Assembly: GCA_015680905.1 (NCBI GenBank)
Contig: CM027383.1
Span: forward strand, 87,019,001-87,083,000
DNA: 64,000 bases
Direction of reading: 5' to 3'
Source of the DNA: Coptis chinensis
Taxonomy: Eukaryota > Streptophyta > Magnoliopsida > Ranunculales > Ranunculaceae
Positions 45,269-57,536 of this stretch are shown here, in pieces. The number at the start of each line of letters is the position of its first letter. Position 1 is the stretch's first letter. A program made the translations under genes and the position numbers. The notes below the pieces were generated by a model. It ran no database searches, was not told where the DNA came from, and saw nothing but the letters and a program-made list of their open reading frames with translations.

Positions 45269-45550
45269 GGTGTTGGGGAATGCTTAAGCATAACAATCAA
45301 GGAAGAAGGGTTTGGGTCATTGTGGAGAGGAAACATTGCAAATGTGATTCATTACTTCCCTACTCAGGTGACATTTTTTTTCTTATCAGATTTTACGTAA
45401 CGTACATTAACAAAATTATTTTATATCTTGGGTGATGCGTACTAACAGAGTTTCTGTAATTTGCACTAGGCCTTGAACTTTGCATTTAAGGATTACTTCA
45501 AGAGGCTCTTTAACTTCAAGAAAAGACCGAGATGGCTACTGGAAACGATT
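45269..45550 (+). pseudogene. mitochondrial ADP/ATP carrier fragment
   Basis: Two exons match the middle of an adenine nucleotide translocator. The first (about 45269-45366) reads [20 protein letters not shown] then NVIHYFPTQ and ends at a GTGACA donor. The second (about 45471-45550) follows TAG and reads ALNFAFKDYFKRLFNFKKRP, then drifts. Family members read [20 protein letters not shown] and ALNFAFKDYFK at this point. These carriers exchange ADP and ATP across the inner mitochondrial membrane with six helices; only the segment around the first and second helices is present, so this is a gene fragment. Confidence 0.85.
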
Positions 45551-46100
45551 TTCTTATTTCATAGTACATTTTTTTTCTTCTTTGTACCAATTTATTATTT
45601 GTTGATCAAATAACATTTTGTATTTGGCGAAGCCATATTCAATTAAATAGAAAAATGTGGGATTTCATTGTTATTGTTGGAATTATTTTGACGCACCTTA
45701 TACTTGCTTGTTTTTTGTTGGTTTATGCTCCCCACCCACCCAAAATGTTCTAATTTCTCATCTCATCTCATCTCACCACTCAATAACTCCTACCACTCAC
45801 CATTGTTGAGAATGTTTCCCACGCTAAACCCAACGTGCGCGAATTGAATCGGTTTCTTCTCGTGAGAAACCCGCTTTCTCACTGGAAATTGTGTGACCAA
45901 CCCCACAACTTCTGGATTTAATCTTTTCGATTCATTCTCATGTCGCATTCCGAATTGGTCTCCTTCTCGTGACAGCGTTCCGAATTGGTCTCCTTCTCGT
46001 GACAACCCATCGTTTGGTTTCTACTTTCTAGTGCTAAAGGTAATTAGTAACTTTTCAATTGTTTTTTGTTTCATTTTTTGGGTTTTCCCCTTTACCCCAT
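45551..46100. other. no gene recognised
   Basis: No conserved frame. A 24-bp phrase (ending TCTCGTGACA) is duplicated in tandem at about 45954-46003. ATCTCATCTCATCTCA is at 45760. Confidence 0.4.
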
Positions 46101-46440
46101 TCTTTATTCATTTTCTATTTGAAGAAGGGTGACTTTTGAATTAAATACTAACTTTGTTAGACTAGATAACTGCAAGTAGTGGGGGCATGAGCGGAGGTGG
46201 AGAAGAGAGAGAGAGAGAGATGGGTTTGTCGTGGGGAGAGAGAGAGTTGGATTTGGTTGAGAAGGAGGGAGAGGGAGAGGGAGAGTGTGAGTGAAGGAGG
46301 GAGATTGAGAGTGCATGGAGAGGGAGAGGGACAAGTAGAATAGAAGAGATGAGGACGGACAGACAGAAACCAACCAAACACTTTTTGTCCGGTAACCCCT
46401 CCCCTCTGCCAGAACGTTAAAACCCACTCACTTGATTAGT

Positions 46441-47100
46441 GTTTAGATTGAAAACATGAGCTTACTTATAAACGTCAAAAAACTTGATTTTTTTTTGTTT
46501 CATTTGACTCTGCAAGTGGTAAGCTTTTTTTTAAAAAATGCATAACAATCGGCCCTCCACCTATAATGGAAGTTCTTTGTCAAAACTTTCATGGATATGA
46601 TACCCTTCATTCCTTCAATGCTTGTGACATGAAGTGATGTGGTTGCTTACTTAGGTGATAGTAACAAAAGCAAGCCTTCATAGAGCTTAGAAAAGGAACA
46701 CTACATTGGTCAGCAGTTTATGTCCACGTCCAAAGTTCCCCTTCATTCTAAAAAGCTAGTCTTATTGCATTCTATTTCATTTTATGATTGAATGAGATTT
46801 ATCGATCGAGTGTGCCCACAGTTTTCGTTGGCTTACTTGAGTCATGTCTGTATCCAATAATTCTAAGCATTATGCAAGTATTATAACTTTAACTGCTTCA
46901 GTTTTGCTACTGTTCTTGAATTTGATACAAAAAAAAACAACACTCCTAACAAGGGCTTCATATAATATAGCAACTCATAGGAATATCATTTGACATTGTG
47001 ACTTATGACGTGATCAAAGGTTGGTTCGGAGACCGCTAGCACCATCTCAAACCAACTCTTAATCGTGCATGTCCCAATCCACATATTACGCTTCATTGGT
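46441..47100. other. no gene recognised
   Basis: Unremarkable AT-rich sequence between the TIR element and the 137-bp tandem repeat. Confidence 0.35.
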
Positions 47101-47511
47101 GACCTTGCCCTGGCGCTAGGAGGAGTGGAGTCAGGGCATATTCAAGTTGAGCGTCTTAAGTGTAGGCCCTTATTTTGAGTTTCGTTTGATGTTATTTTAA
47201 GAGGGAGTAAGGGCATATTCAAGTTGAGAGACTTAAGGACCTTGCCCTGGTGCTAGGAGGAGTGGAGTCAGGGCATATTCAAGTTGAGCGTCTTAAGTGT
47301 AGGCCCTTATCTTGAGTTTCGTTTGATGTTATTTTAAGAGGGAGTAAGGGCATATTCAAGTTGAGAGACTTAAGGACCTTCCCCTGGCGCTAGGAGGAGT
47401 GGAGTCAGAGTATATTCAAGTTGACCGTCTTAAGTGTAGGCCCTTCTCTTGAGTTTCATTTGATGTTATTTTAAGAGGGAGTAAGGGCATATTCAAGTTG
47501 ACAGACTTAAG
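47101..47511. repeat. 137-bp tandem repeat, three copies
   Basis: Units start at 47101, 47238 and 47375 with GACCTTGCCCTGGCGCTAGG or close variants. Each unit itself holds two copies of GGGCATATTCAAGTTGA, so the array has a higher-order structure. Copies are about 95 percent identical or better. The last unit is slightly degenerate. Confidence 0.92.
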
Positions 47512-47689
47512 TGTAGCTGTGCGGGCCCCTATCTTGTTTGTGTTATTCATTTTTTTGGCGATTAGATATGTTGTTTTTAGAGCATGCTCATTGTGTACTT
47601 TCAATAATTTAAGACCTTCTTGCTCTATTTCTACTAGTTGTGTTTAACATTTACGTTGTGTATACTGTATTACTACTACACCAAGATAA

Positions 47690-48048
47690 TGTAATACTAA
47701 GTGCGTTAGCTCACGAACAATCAAATAATAGCTCTTTAACCAAGAAACGATGAAATAAATTTAATAAAATCTCTCAATAATAATGTCACCATTCTCCTAA
47801 GCCTTTAAATAGGCTTCTAACCCTAAAACAAACAAGCGGTGAGTTCACCGAACCAATCCTACATAAAACAAACGAAACAAAAGACTGACTCATAAAAAGC
47901 CCAATGAAAAGCTTGGAGCACGTGCGCACGTATGAGAAGGGTAAACTGAGCGCGCGCGCCCTCGTACCTCCACTAACAGTACCCTCAGACTTTCACGACA
48001 CCATCATGTGTATCTAGGTACTTCTCAGCAAAAACCTACACTGCATCA
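47690..48048 (-). repeat. LTR (3' end of the gypsy element)
   Basis: 359 bp; on the plus strand it runs from TGTAATACTAAG to CACTGCATCA. Confidence 0.93.
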
Positions 48049-51000
48049 TTCCCCCCCTGGATGGAAGGAATTTGTCCTCGAATTTAAATCATCCTCATCG
48101 TCAGACGAATCACCACAGAATGGTATGAGATGCCGGACATTGAAGACATCCAAAGTCCGGATATGACTAGGTAAACGGAGACGATATGCATTGGTGTTGA
48201 TCTTCTCAACTACTTCAAGAGGATCAATCTTGCGATGTTTCAGTTTATTGTAGTCACCAGCAGAAAAACGATCCTTAGTGAGGGCTGTGCCCAAACAAAG
48301 TCACCAACCTCAAACTCAACATGTCTACGATGCCGAAAAGCAGCAGCCTTGTACTTAGCAGTAGATTCCAAGAGATTAGAATGAACAGCAGTATGAATAT
48401 TCGTAACGTGCTGAATCAACTCCGCAGCAGTAACATGAACAGGGTATAAGCCAGGGACAGGCGCTAGATCAGCAGCCACCCGAGGATTGAACCCGTAGAG
48501 AACCTGGAAAGGGCTAAACCCAGAACTCCGATTAACCGATTGGTTGAAAGCAAACTCGGCCTGTGCGAGGAAAGAATCCCATTGTTTCACCTTAGTACCA
48601 ATCAAGCTATGTAATAAATTACCCAAAGAACGGTTAACGACCTCTGTCTGACCATCAGTCTATAGATGATAGGCACTACTAAATTTCAACTCAGTGTGCA
48701 ATAGTTTCCAGAAAGAACGCCAAAAATGACTAAGGAAATGCGTGTCACGATAAAAAACAATAGAATCTGGTAAACCATGCAAACGGTAAACATCACGAAA
48801 AAATAATTGTGCAACATTGACAGCATCAGTAGTCTTTTTGCAGGCAATGAAGTGAGCCATCTTGGAGAATCTATCCACGACCACAAAAATATAATCAAAT
48901 CCTCGTTGAGTACGAGGGAGACCTAGAATGAAATCCATACTAATATCACACCAGGGGAGAGTGGGAATTGGAAGAGGCATATACAAACCTGCATTAGTAG
49001 CATGTCCCTTAGAGACCTGACAGACCTGACAATGAGCAACAAAATTCTGAACCTCCTTGCCCAAAGATGGCCAGAAATATGAACCAGATAAAATCTTGAG
49101 AGTCTTGTCACGGCCAAAATGACCCTCATTATGTAAGTCCGTAAGGAGACGAAGACGGAGGCTACAGTCAGGAACACAAAGGCACTTACCCTTAAACAGA
49201 AAACCGTCCTGTAAAGAAAATGTAGATAATTGACCTTCCTGGATGGCACTCAAGATAGGAGCAAAATAAGCATCAGTCGGATAGAGATCAGGGAAGGAAT
49301 CAAAACCCAACACAGTAGTGCGCAATGGCACCAATAAGAATGAACGCTGACTCAGTGCATCAGCCACACGGTTCTGAACACCGGATTTGTGACGTAAAAC
49401 AATAGTAAAATCCTGCAAATAACTAAACCAACGTAATTGTCGGGCACTAACATTATCCTGATTACCAATGTGTTTAAGGGCCTCATGGTCAGAGTATAAC
49501 AGAAATTCCGAGTGGATCAAATAGTGATGCCAATGCTTGAGAGTCTGAACAACGGCATAGAATTCCAAGTCATAAACACTATAATTTTGTTTCGCCCCAA
49601 TGAGTTTTTCACTAAAATAAGCCACGGGGTGATGACCTTGGCTAAGAACAATGCCAATACCAACTTTCGACGCATCCGTACAGACTTCAAAAGGACAAGA
49701 GAAGTCCGGCAATTTAAGGATTGGGGCCGAAATCAATTTAGTCTTGAGCACTTGAAAACTCTCCTCCGCAGCCTGAGACCACATAAAGTTACCACTACGC
49801 AAACAATCAGTAATAGGAGCAGTAATAGTACTAAAGTGATGAACAAAGCGGCGATAAAACGATGCAAACCCATGAAAACTGTGTGTTGCAGTCAGGGTCG
49901 TCGGGCTAGGCCAAGACCGAACGGCCTCCACCTTAGACTGATCAACCCAAATACCTTCCTTGGAAACCACATAACCCATAAATAACACTGAGTCAGTACA
50001 AAACACACACTTAGCCACAACAACAAAAAGCTGAGCCTGACGGAGTACAGACAAGACATTTCGGAGGTCCTGGAGATGAGACTGGGTGTCCTTGCTATAA
50101 ACCAAAATGTCATCGAAATACACCACCACACATTTATCCAAAAATGGCTTCAGGACTTGATTCATAACACGCATAAAGGTGCTAGGAGCATTAGAGAGGC
50201 CGAAAGGCATAACGAGCCACTCATAAAGACCTTCCTTTGTCTTAAAAGCCATCTTCCACTCATCACCAAGACGAATGCGGATCTGATAATATCCAGACTT
50301 CAAATCAAGCTTTGTAAATATGCCAGCACAATGTAACTGAGCAAGGAGGTCGTCCAACCTTGGAATGGGAAACCGGTACTTCGTAGTAATCTTGTTAATA
50401 TCCCTGCTGTCGACACACATGCGCCAAGTGCCATCTTTCTTTGGAACCAACAGTGCGGGCACCGCACAAGGACTGAGGCTCTCACGAAGAAACCCCTTAT
50501 CAAGCAAATCAGTCACTTGTCTCTATAATTTGGCATGCTCTATTGGGCTCATGCGGTAGTGAGGACGATTCGAATTTTTGAGCCAAGGATGAAATCAATT
50601 TGATGTTGAATGTCCCGCATGGGGGGGCAAACCCGTAGGCAATTCAGTTGGGAAAAGATCGGAAAATTCCTGTACCAAACCTTGTACACAATTGGGAACT
50701 GTGGCTGTTAGGGAACTCGGTTCACACATTAAAATAAACACTTGACCCGCTTCTAGCAGCTCAGTCTCAAAACTACGCATAGCCAAACAAGAGGGTTTGG
50801 GGCCTGGAGGAGCAACTGGAGCCGCCTCTCTACTGGGTACTAGAACGATCTTTACATCGCCGAACAAGAAGCTATATGTGTTGCGCCAACCATCATGGGC
50901 TACTCTACGATCAAATTGGCACGGTCGGCCCAATAATAAATGACCCGCATTTATAGTGACTACGTCACACCACACCTTATCTGTATACGTAGAACCAATG

Positions 51001-52380
51001 GAAAACGGAACCGAACAACGTTTAGAGACTGTAACTTCAGTACATTTCTTAAGCTAAAACAATGAATAAGGGTTTGGGTGTTTCTCAGTTGGTAACCCAA
51101 GCTTGCAAACTGCTTCAGAAGAGATCACATTCTCACAGCTCCCAGAGTCTATAATAAGTTTATAGACCTTACCCTGTGTAGTACAAGTAAACTAAAAAAT
51201 ATGGTTACGAAGCCAACCATCACCCTCAGTCTCCTTAGAAGCCAAACATAACGTGCGAACAACAAGAAGTTCACCCCTGTTCACCTATATGAGCTCTTCA
51301 GGCACATTCGTAGAGTCGGCATCAAAGATGGGGGTGCCCAAGATACCACCAACAGGGTCCTCATCCACATCCTCATTCTCAGCAAATAAAATCTTCCCAA
51401 GAGCAGGTGGTTTAGAGCATCGATTAGCATAATGGCCTACTTCCCCGCATCGAAAACACTTAGCTGAGTTAGGACCACAAGCCACAGCTTCTGGAAAGCC
51501 CCGCGGCTTAGGGATAAGAGCAACTGGAGTATGGGAAGGAGTAATACCACCCCGACGGCTCAACTGTTTCTCCAGAAAGACTGCCCGTTGATGAGCCTCA
51601 GACACAGAAAACACATCAAACAGATTCAAGGCATCCTGTAAATTAGAATGAAAACCACCAATGTGTCGTGCCACCAACTGTTCATCCGATTATGTGATAT
51701 CTACGCGAGCCAATAATTGGTAAAACTCCTTAGTATAGTCATAAACAGACTTAGCACCTTGGCGCAAGTTCTGAAGTCGTTGATACAATTCACGAGTATA
51801 ATTAAAGGGTAAAAAATCCGCACGGAGATGCTTCTTAAGTTTCTCCCGTGCAACAATCTTAGATTTACCTCTTCGTGCACGAGTCGCCTTCAACTGTTGC
51901 CACCAAGCCATAGCACGACCTCGAAACCGAGTTGCCACGAGTGCCACCTGTTTGTCGTCGGGCACGTCTTTGAACTCCATAACTTCCTCCACAGTCCCGA
52001 GCCAATCAATCAGTTCATCTGGTTGTAAGCTACCATGAAACTCGGGCAAATCAATTTTCAAACTAGATTCCCCGTGTCTGTTCTCTCGGTGTTGCAGAAC
52101 ATGCTGGAAATTGTCAATCTCCCCCAAATCGGCAAAGGGGTTATTATCATCTGCCTCCAGATTGTCCTTTACCAGCTGTGGTTCACGGTCTTGTGGTTGG
52201 TCGGGTTGCCGATTAAGGGCCTCAACCTGATGGGTTAAGCGCTGCTACCTGCCTTTAAAGTTCGGCCATTAGATCACGAGCATACACATCATCCAGATTA
52301 GCTTCTCTCTGAGGTCTATCACGTCCTCTTCCAGCTAGACGAGGCATATTTAGATCGTATCTGAATCTAATACCAACTAA

Positions 52381-52743
52381 TGTAATACTAAGTGCGTTAG
52401 CTCACGAATAATCAAATAATAGCTCTTTAACTAAGAAACGATGAAATAAATTTAATAAAATCTCTTAATAATAATGTCACCATTCTCCTAAGCCTTTAAA
52501 TAGGCGTTATAACCCTAAAACAAATAAGCAGTGAGTTCACTGAACCAATCCTACAGAAAACAAACAAAACAAAAGACTGATGACTCATAAAAAGCCCAAA
52601 GAAAAGCCTGGAGCACGTGCACGCCTATCAGAAGGGTAAACTGAGCGCGCGCACCCTCGCACCTCCACTAATAGTACTCTCAGACTTTCACGACACCATC
52701 ATGTGTATCTAGGTACTTCTCAGTAAAAACCTACACTGCATCA
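52381..52743 (-). repeat. LTR (5' end of the gypsy element)
   Basis: 363 bp; partner of 47690-48048 with scattered substitutions and a 3-bp indel. Confidence 0.93.
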
Positions 52744-53338
52744 CATATTCACCATATACCACCTTTATCTCAATATATACCACCTATTTGCAGGGTAAAC
52801 TTCTCAATAGGCAACTGCTTATATCTGCATTTTAGTACATATATAATTCTACTTATTTATTCAATACATAAAATAGTTAATAACTTAGTATATAATACTA
52901 CTGTTTGTGAGATTTTTCATCTGGGTACACATCTATTTTAGGGCTCATTTCTTGTACTTGCACTGTTTCTTGATTGTAGCATTGATATGATTGGCTATTG
53001 GTTGAGGGTTACCATGGATGTCTGAAAATACTTGTGTGTGTGTGTGTGTGTGTGTGTGTTGAGATATATCTGATCTTGGGGTGTCATGCAGGAACCATGG
53101 GAAAGAATGGACAAGGACATCAAATCTAAGGTAAGTCTGCGGCATAAGGATCTAAGTCAGTTGAGCACTCTCCTTCAAAAAAGAAAACTCATCGATGAAG
53201 AGTGATGACCCTTCTTTTCTTCCAACTGATGAGTTTGCTACACCCATATGTCACACACATCCTCTAGAGTTAAATAAAAGTATAGCGCTATGGAATTAAA
53301 TGATAGATGCACTTTTATAAATGTAGATCTATGGTAGT
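52744..53338. other. short non-transposon stretch with a (GT)n microsatellite
   Basis: A (GT)n tract of about 14 units lies at 53033-53059. Just after it, a 41-bp exon-like segment (about 53091-53131) begins after a TGCAG acceptor and ends at a GTAAGT donor, reading EPWERMDKDIKSK. The parent gene is not recognised, so the exon is only suggestive. Confidence 0.45.
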
Positions 53339-53454
53339 TTTTTTTGCAAGCAAAATGTGAATATATTAATATAAATATAAGGTTACATGATGAGACAGCT
53401 GTCTACATGTTACAGGATAGGTTCCCACCATAGAGCAAAAGAAGTGAGCTTACT

Positions 53455-54492
53455 CTAGCTAAATCTAAAGTACACCTGGTTTGGACTCTCGATTTTGGGT
53501 ACAAAAGATGGTCTTGATGTACTCCATTCCAATGCATCTTTATCCAAAGTTGCACCATGCTTAGCTATCGAGTCTGCACTGAAATTAGCTTCTCTCCAAT
53601 TATGTGTTATCCTGTAGGAGATCAAGTTTTGAGTGGCTCTTTCCCATCTTGTTTTCAGTTTCCAAGAAATGTGTCCATTTGCGAAAGAATGAGCAACCAA
53701 TTGGGAGTCAGTTTCTATCCATATTACCCTCCAGCCGAGAGCAATGGCACTCTCTGCTACTAATACAAGCGCAATGCTTTCTGCCTCATAATTTGTAACC
53801 ACCCCGAGACCTTGTGCCAAAATTCCAAGTAGATTGGATTGGTAATCTCTGATAGTTAGTCCAGCGCCTCCACGTCCCAGGTTCCCAAGTGAGCATCCAT
53901 CACAGTTAATTTTAATCACTCCTTGTTCAGGTGGATACCAGTTAACTTGTTGGATTGCACTGAACGGCTTAGGCTTGCATTCGATATCCAAAGAGTGGAG
54001 TATAGCGAGTTCAGCAACAGTGTTATACATGTGACTCTTGGACAGACGCCCAGTAGTTTGAATGCCTTTCCTTACCTGTTTCCTTATGTGTCCAGAGCTG
54101 AAGCTTGAGTCGTTGTATCGTTGAGAGTTTCTCATCTTCCAAATGGCTACTAGCATACTTAGAACCGCAGAAGTCCACAGCTCTCTGATCAAAGGACTTG
54201 CAAGTCGTTTTGCTTTGATAAGTCCTTTTATGTCTGCCACTCCACTTGCTATTTGTGGATTCAAATGGAATATTTGTAACATCCATTCCGAAAGGGCTTG
54301 AGAGGTGGGACAACTCCATAACAAATGTTCATAACTCTCCTCTTCTTTGCATCCATCACATCTGGAAACAATTGGAATGCATTTTCGCTTCACCTTATCA
54401 TCCATTGGAATGATTCTTTGTAAGACTTTCCATGCAATTCCAGCTGTCTTGGGGTGCACGTAGCTGTTCCAGATGGTTGATCCCAACAAAAC
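53455..54492 (-). pseudogene. LINE ORF2, 3' part: zinc-binding region and RNase H
   Basis: Starting at the solo LTR the minus strand reads LLGSTIWNSYVHPKTAGIAW then CDGCKEEESYEHLLWSCP, the zinc-ribbon-like region (zf-RVT) common in plant LINEs, then RNase H: VIKINCDGCSLGNLGRGGAG, EAESIALVLV, IETDSQLVAH and NFSADSIAKHGA. The four acidic residues expected for catalysis (Asp in NCDG, Glu in EAES, Asp in ETDS, Asp in SADS) are all present. This stretch is open to its natural stop at 53455, so this domain itself looks undamaged. Confidence 0.88.
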
Positions 54493-55748
54493 TGTAGGAA
54501 CCGTTATTTCAGAATGACTTTTTCTACAAACCGCGAACACCACGCGTAACAGAATTAATGGGTGTCCACGATTTGTGATTGGAAAACATACCTTTAGATC
54601 CGGCTTTGTGATATCTCTGTGAATCCAATAGAAATGAAATCAGCAACCACCTCTTGATCTTCTGTTGTATTATTTTCAATAGATTGGACGTTGTGTGGCA
54701 ATGATCTACCAACCCCTTTCTCTCTCTCAAGATCAGAACCAAAATCAGATCTAGTTTTCTTGCCTCTTTTTCTAAACAATGAATAGTGATTTTCGGCCTG
54801 GAGAGAAAGGTTCTATTTATAGGCTACAACAGGGACCATGAGGAGAAATTAAGGTTGGGCCTCTTGACGGGCTTGGGCTTCCCATGTTTGCCCAGAACAC
54901 ACGGCCCAAGTCCGTCAACAAATGACTTATTCCACTAAAGGCCATTGTTGCACTACTGCCCTAATCCCAAATTACGTGTCAGCGTTTATGGGCTCCATAT
55001 TATATGCTCGTTGATCTCCCCGTGTTTAAGATATCGAATGTCCGTTGATTAAGTCAAGTTACTAACAACTACATTGATCAACTTCTTATGTCCTTGAGTA
55101 GTACCACTCAACCTCATTGTCATGTCGGAATAAATCCACCTGCAGGGTTTACATGACAATCTTTTTGAGCTCCTCAAGGGGACATCATCAACCCAACTTC
55201 CTGCGGGCCACAGATTCCTTCTATAATCAACAGCACACCTTACATACAATATCATTACCCAATTCATCGAGTTTGTTGATTCACAAATGAATCTCACTCA
55301 TTGATGATTTAAAGTAATATACAATGCACATAAGTGCCTGTTATTATATCCGGATTAAGAGGACAAGCATCCATAATAACAGAGGTGTTTGTTCTCTTAT
55401 ATAGTCAGTATAAGGAGAAATAACCTCACTTGGTCCTGTTCAATACACACAAAGTGTACTAGTGTAATCCTATAGTCAAGATAGACTAATATCAGATTAT
55501 ACTACAACTGTACCAATGGTTTGTCCAAATCCATTTAGGTTGTGAACGATTACTTATACTTTATAAGGTGCTGATGATATGATCTTCTATGTGTTCACAC
55601 CATATCATTTACAACATAAAGTATTAGACACATGCATATAACTAATAACATATATAATATGCATAACATTTGCCCGTATGATTCTCATTCAAAATATAAA
55701 GAATTAGAGTTAATACAAAAGTAATGCTTTTAGTATATAATCCTATCA
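54493..55748 (-). mobile_element. solo LTR inserted in the LINE
   Basis: A 1256-bp LTR-like segment. On the minus strand it starts TGATAGGATTATATAC and ends AACGGTTCCTACA. It is flanked by AAAC (54489-54492 and 55749-55752; AAAAC if the terminal A is shared), and LINE coding sequence continues across it on both sides. No internal retroelement sequence or second LTR is present, so it is a solo LTR, probably of a copia-type family (inference). The minus strand has a TATAAATAGA box about 370 bp before its end (near 54820), consistent with an LTR promoter. Confidence 0.85.
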
Positions 55749-57536
55749 AAACAACTGCCCCCTTCTCTCTGATTGTGTCGAAGGCAGAGAACACCCATAA
55801 TTTCTCTTCTTTATCCAGTTTCCAAATTCTTCTATCCTCAAGTTCGGTACTGGGAGGCAATAGGGAGTTTAGATCCATTGCTAGCAAAGCAAAGACATTG
55901 ATCAAAATATCAGGGAAGCTCCATTGGTTGTTCACAATTAGGTCCCGAACTTTTGAAGAGTGGTTACTCCAGTCAAAGTGCGGATGCAAGTTCATCACCG
56001 AGTTTGGACTAGCCCAATCATCTCTCCAGACGTCTAGAGAGCTACCTGAGCCAAGAGTCCAGGCCATATGCCCTTTCATCTCTTCCAAAGCCCATTTAAG
56101 CCATTTCCAGATGGATGAGCATTTATGACTCACTAACCACCTTCCATACTTCAATTTGTATTTTTGTACCATATATTGTGACCACTGGTTGTCCGTCGTG
56201 ATCATTTGCCATGCCAGTTTCATGAGAAGTGCAAGGTTCAACTCCTTCAGGGGTCTAAGGCCTAGCCCACCTTCTGCTTTTGGCTTGCAAACTTTCACCC
56301 ATTTTAGTGTGATAGTCTTTCTTACTACTGGGTTTCCAGACCATATGAAGTTTCTGATGGCTTCTTCCCCCTTCTTTTATGCACTGTCTTGGCCATTTGT
56401 AGATTCCCATGTTATACACTGGCATGTTGTTCAGTATAGTCTGCGTAAGGACCACTCTCCCCTGAAATAAAGTAACTTTCCTGCCCATCCACTTGCTCTT
56501 TTTTTTATCTTGTCAACTAGAATTTGCATGCTGGATTTTGTGACACGACCTTTGAATAGCGGTACCCCCAAGTATACCTCAGGCAAGGAGCCTTCCTTCA
56601 TGTCAAATATTGCTTCCACCTTTCTTTTTTTGGTGTCTGTCATGCATCCGAGGAACAACTTGCTTTTTTCCCTGTTAATGAGCTGATCAGCCGCTAGTTG
56701 GTAATCATTCAAGCAATTTCTCAAGTGTTTGAGGCCTTTTAAACTTCCATTTGCAAATAGGATGATGTCATCCACAAAAAGAAGGTGTGATGGAGAGTAT
56801 GTATTCCCAACAAATGCCATGGGGATGGTTTGGCCTGAAGTTTGTAGCCTCATTATGCTTATGCTGAGAGCATCCTCCACAATAGCAAAAAGAAAAGGAG
56901 ATAGGGGGTCCTCTTGTTGAAGTCCTCTGCCAGTGCCAAAGAACCCACAAGGTCCACCATTTATCATAATAGAAATCTTTGCGCTGCTGAGAATGTTCTT
57001 GATCATGTCACGGAAATTTGGGCTGAATCCAAATCTCTCCAGTACCATAAAAAGGAAGTCCCAGCTGAGAGAATCAAATGCCTGAGAGATGTCCAATTTG
57101 ATGATTGCATTTCCACCCCATCATTTTATGTGCATATCATTGATGAGTTCTGAGGCCATAGCAATTGTCGTGCTTCCTGTTCTCCCCTTCAAAAAACCAT
57201 GTTGCTCACAACAAATGATGTTCATGGCAATAGATGTTAGCCGGTTAGCTAAAATTTTAGTAACAATCTTGAAAATGAAATTACTTAAACAAAGTGGCCT
57301 GTACTGACCAATTTCCTGAGCATTCTTGCATTTGGGAATCAGCACCATAAAATTTGAATTCATTCCTTGCGGGATGATGTGATCAGTGAAGAAAGAACTA
57401 ATGGCTCGACAAACATCAGCACTCACTATGCTCCAAAATTTCTAGAAGAACATGCCCTGAAAGCCATCAGGTCCTGGGGAGCTTTGTGGATCCATTCCCA
57501 TGACCGTGTCTGTTATTTCTCTCCAGCTAGGTATAG
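55749..57536 (-). pseudogene. LINE ORF2, reverse transcriptase
   Basis: The minus strand reads GMNSNFMVLIPKCKNAQEIG, QYRPLCLSNFIFKIVTKILA NRL-type motifs (57426-57121), then after a frame change MDISQAFDSLSWDFL, GLQQEDPLSPFLFAIVEDAL, the catalytic LLFVDDIILFANG, and LPEVYLGVPLFKGRVTKSS (57096-56431), and the thumb-like region KPKAEGGLGLRPLKELNLAL and SLDVWRDDW (56298-55749). This is the usual order for plant L1 reverse transcriptase. Frame changes lie near 57.11 kb and between 56.43 and 56.30 kb. Confidence 0.9.

Larger units (their letters stand above)
39852..46440. mobile_element. TIR element of about 6.6 kb enclosing host gene fragments
   Basis: The left end (ACTAATCAGGTGAGCGG, then GTTTGGTAGGTTTCTGTCTG near 39913) matches, in reverse complement, the right end (CAGACAGAAACCAACCAAAC near 46360 and CACTCACTTGATTAGT to 46440) over roughly 100 bp with indels. 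Inside are intron-bearing fragments of a kinesin-12 and an ADP/ATP carrier, both on the plus strand. I found no convincing 9-bp target duplication, and no transposase. A Mutator-like gene-capture element is the favoured reading; chance pairing of two dispersed repeats is possible. Confidence 0.55.
47690..52743 (-). mobile_element. Ty3-gypsy LTR retrotransposon, broken
   Basis: A 5.05-kb element in minus orientation with LTRs of about 360 bp (47690-48048 and 52381-52743). In element order: 5' LTR, primer site (TGGTATTAGA next to 52381), gag with a zinc knuckle of type CFRCGEVGHYANRC (about 52.35-51.3 kb), a protease-like region (about 51.3-50.6), reverse transcriptase with YFDD and RNase H (about 50.5-49.3), integrase with the HHCC and catalytic core (about 49.2-48.2) and a short C-terminus ending near 48046 beside the purine tract (CCAGGGGGGG). 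No chromodomain was recognised. The coding part is broken, with several breaks. The LTRs differ at about 5 to 6 percent of positions by eye, implying insertion of the order of two million years ago. Flanking 5-bp sequences do not match. Confidence 0.93.

Noticed and set aside
46104-46427. Ser/Pro/Leu-rich minus-strand frames
   Set aside because: They translate the GAGA-rich terminal repeat of the TIR element; several overlapping frames of similar low complexity occur.
49512-49985. 157-codon plus-strand frame
   Set aside because: It lies opposite the gypsy polymerase region and resembles nothing on its own.
55724-56128. 134-codon plus-strand frame
   Set aside because: It lies opposite the LINE reverse transcriptase thumb region.
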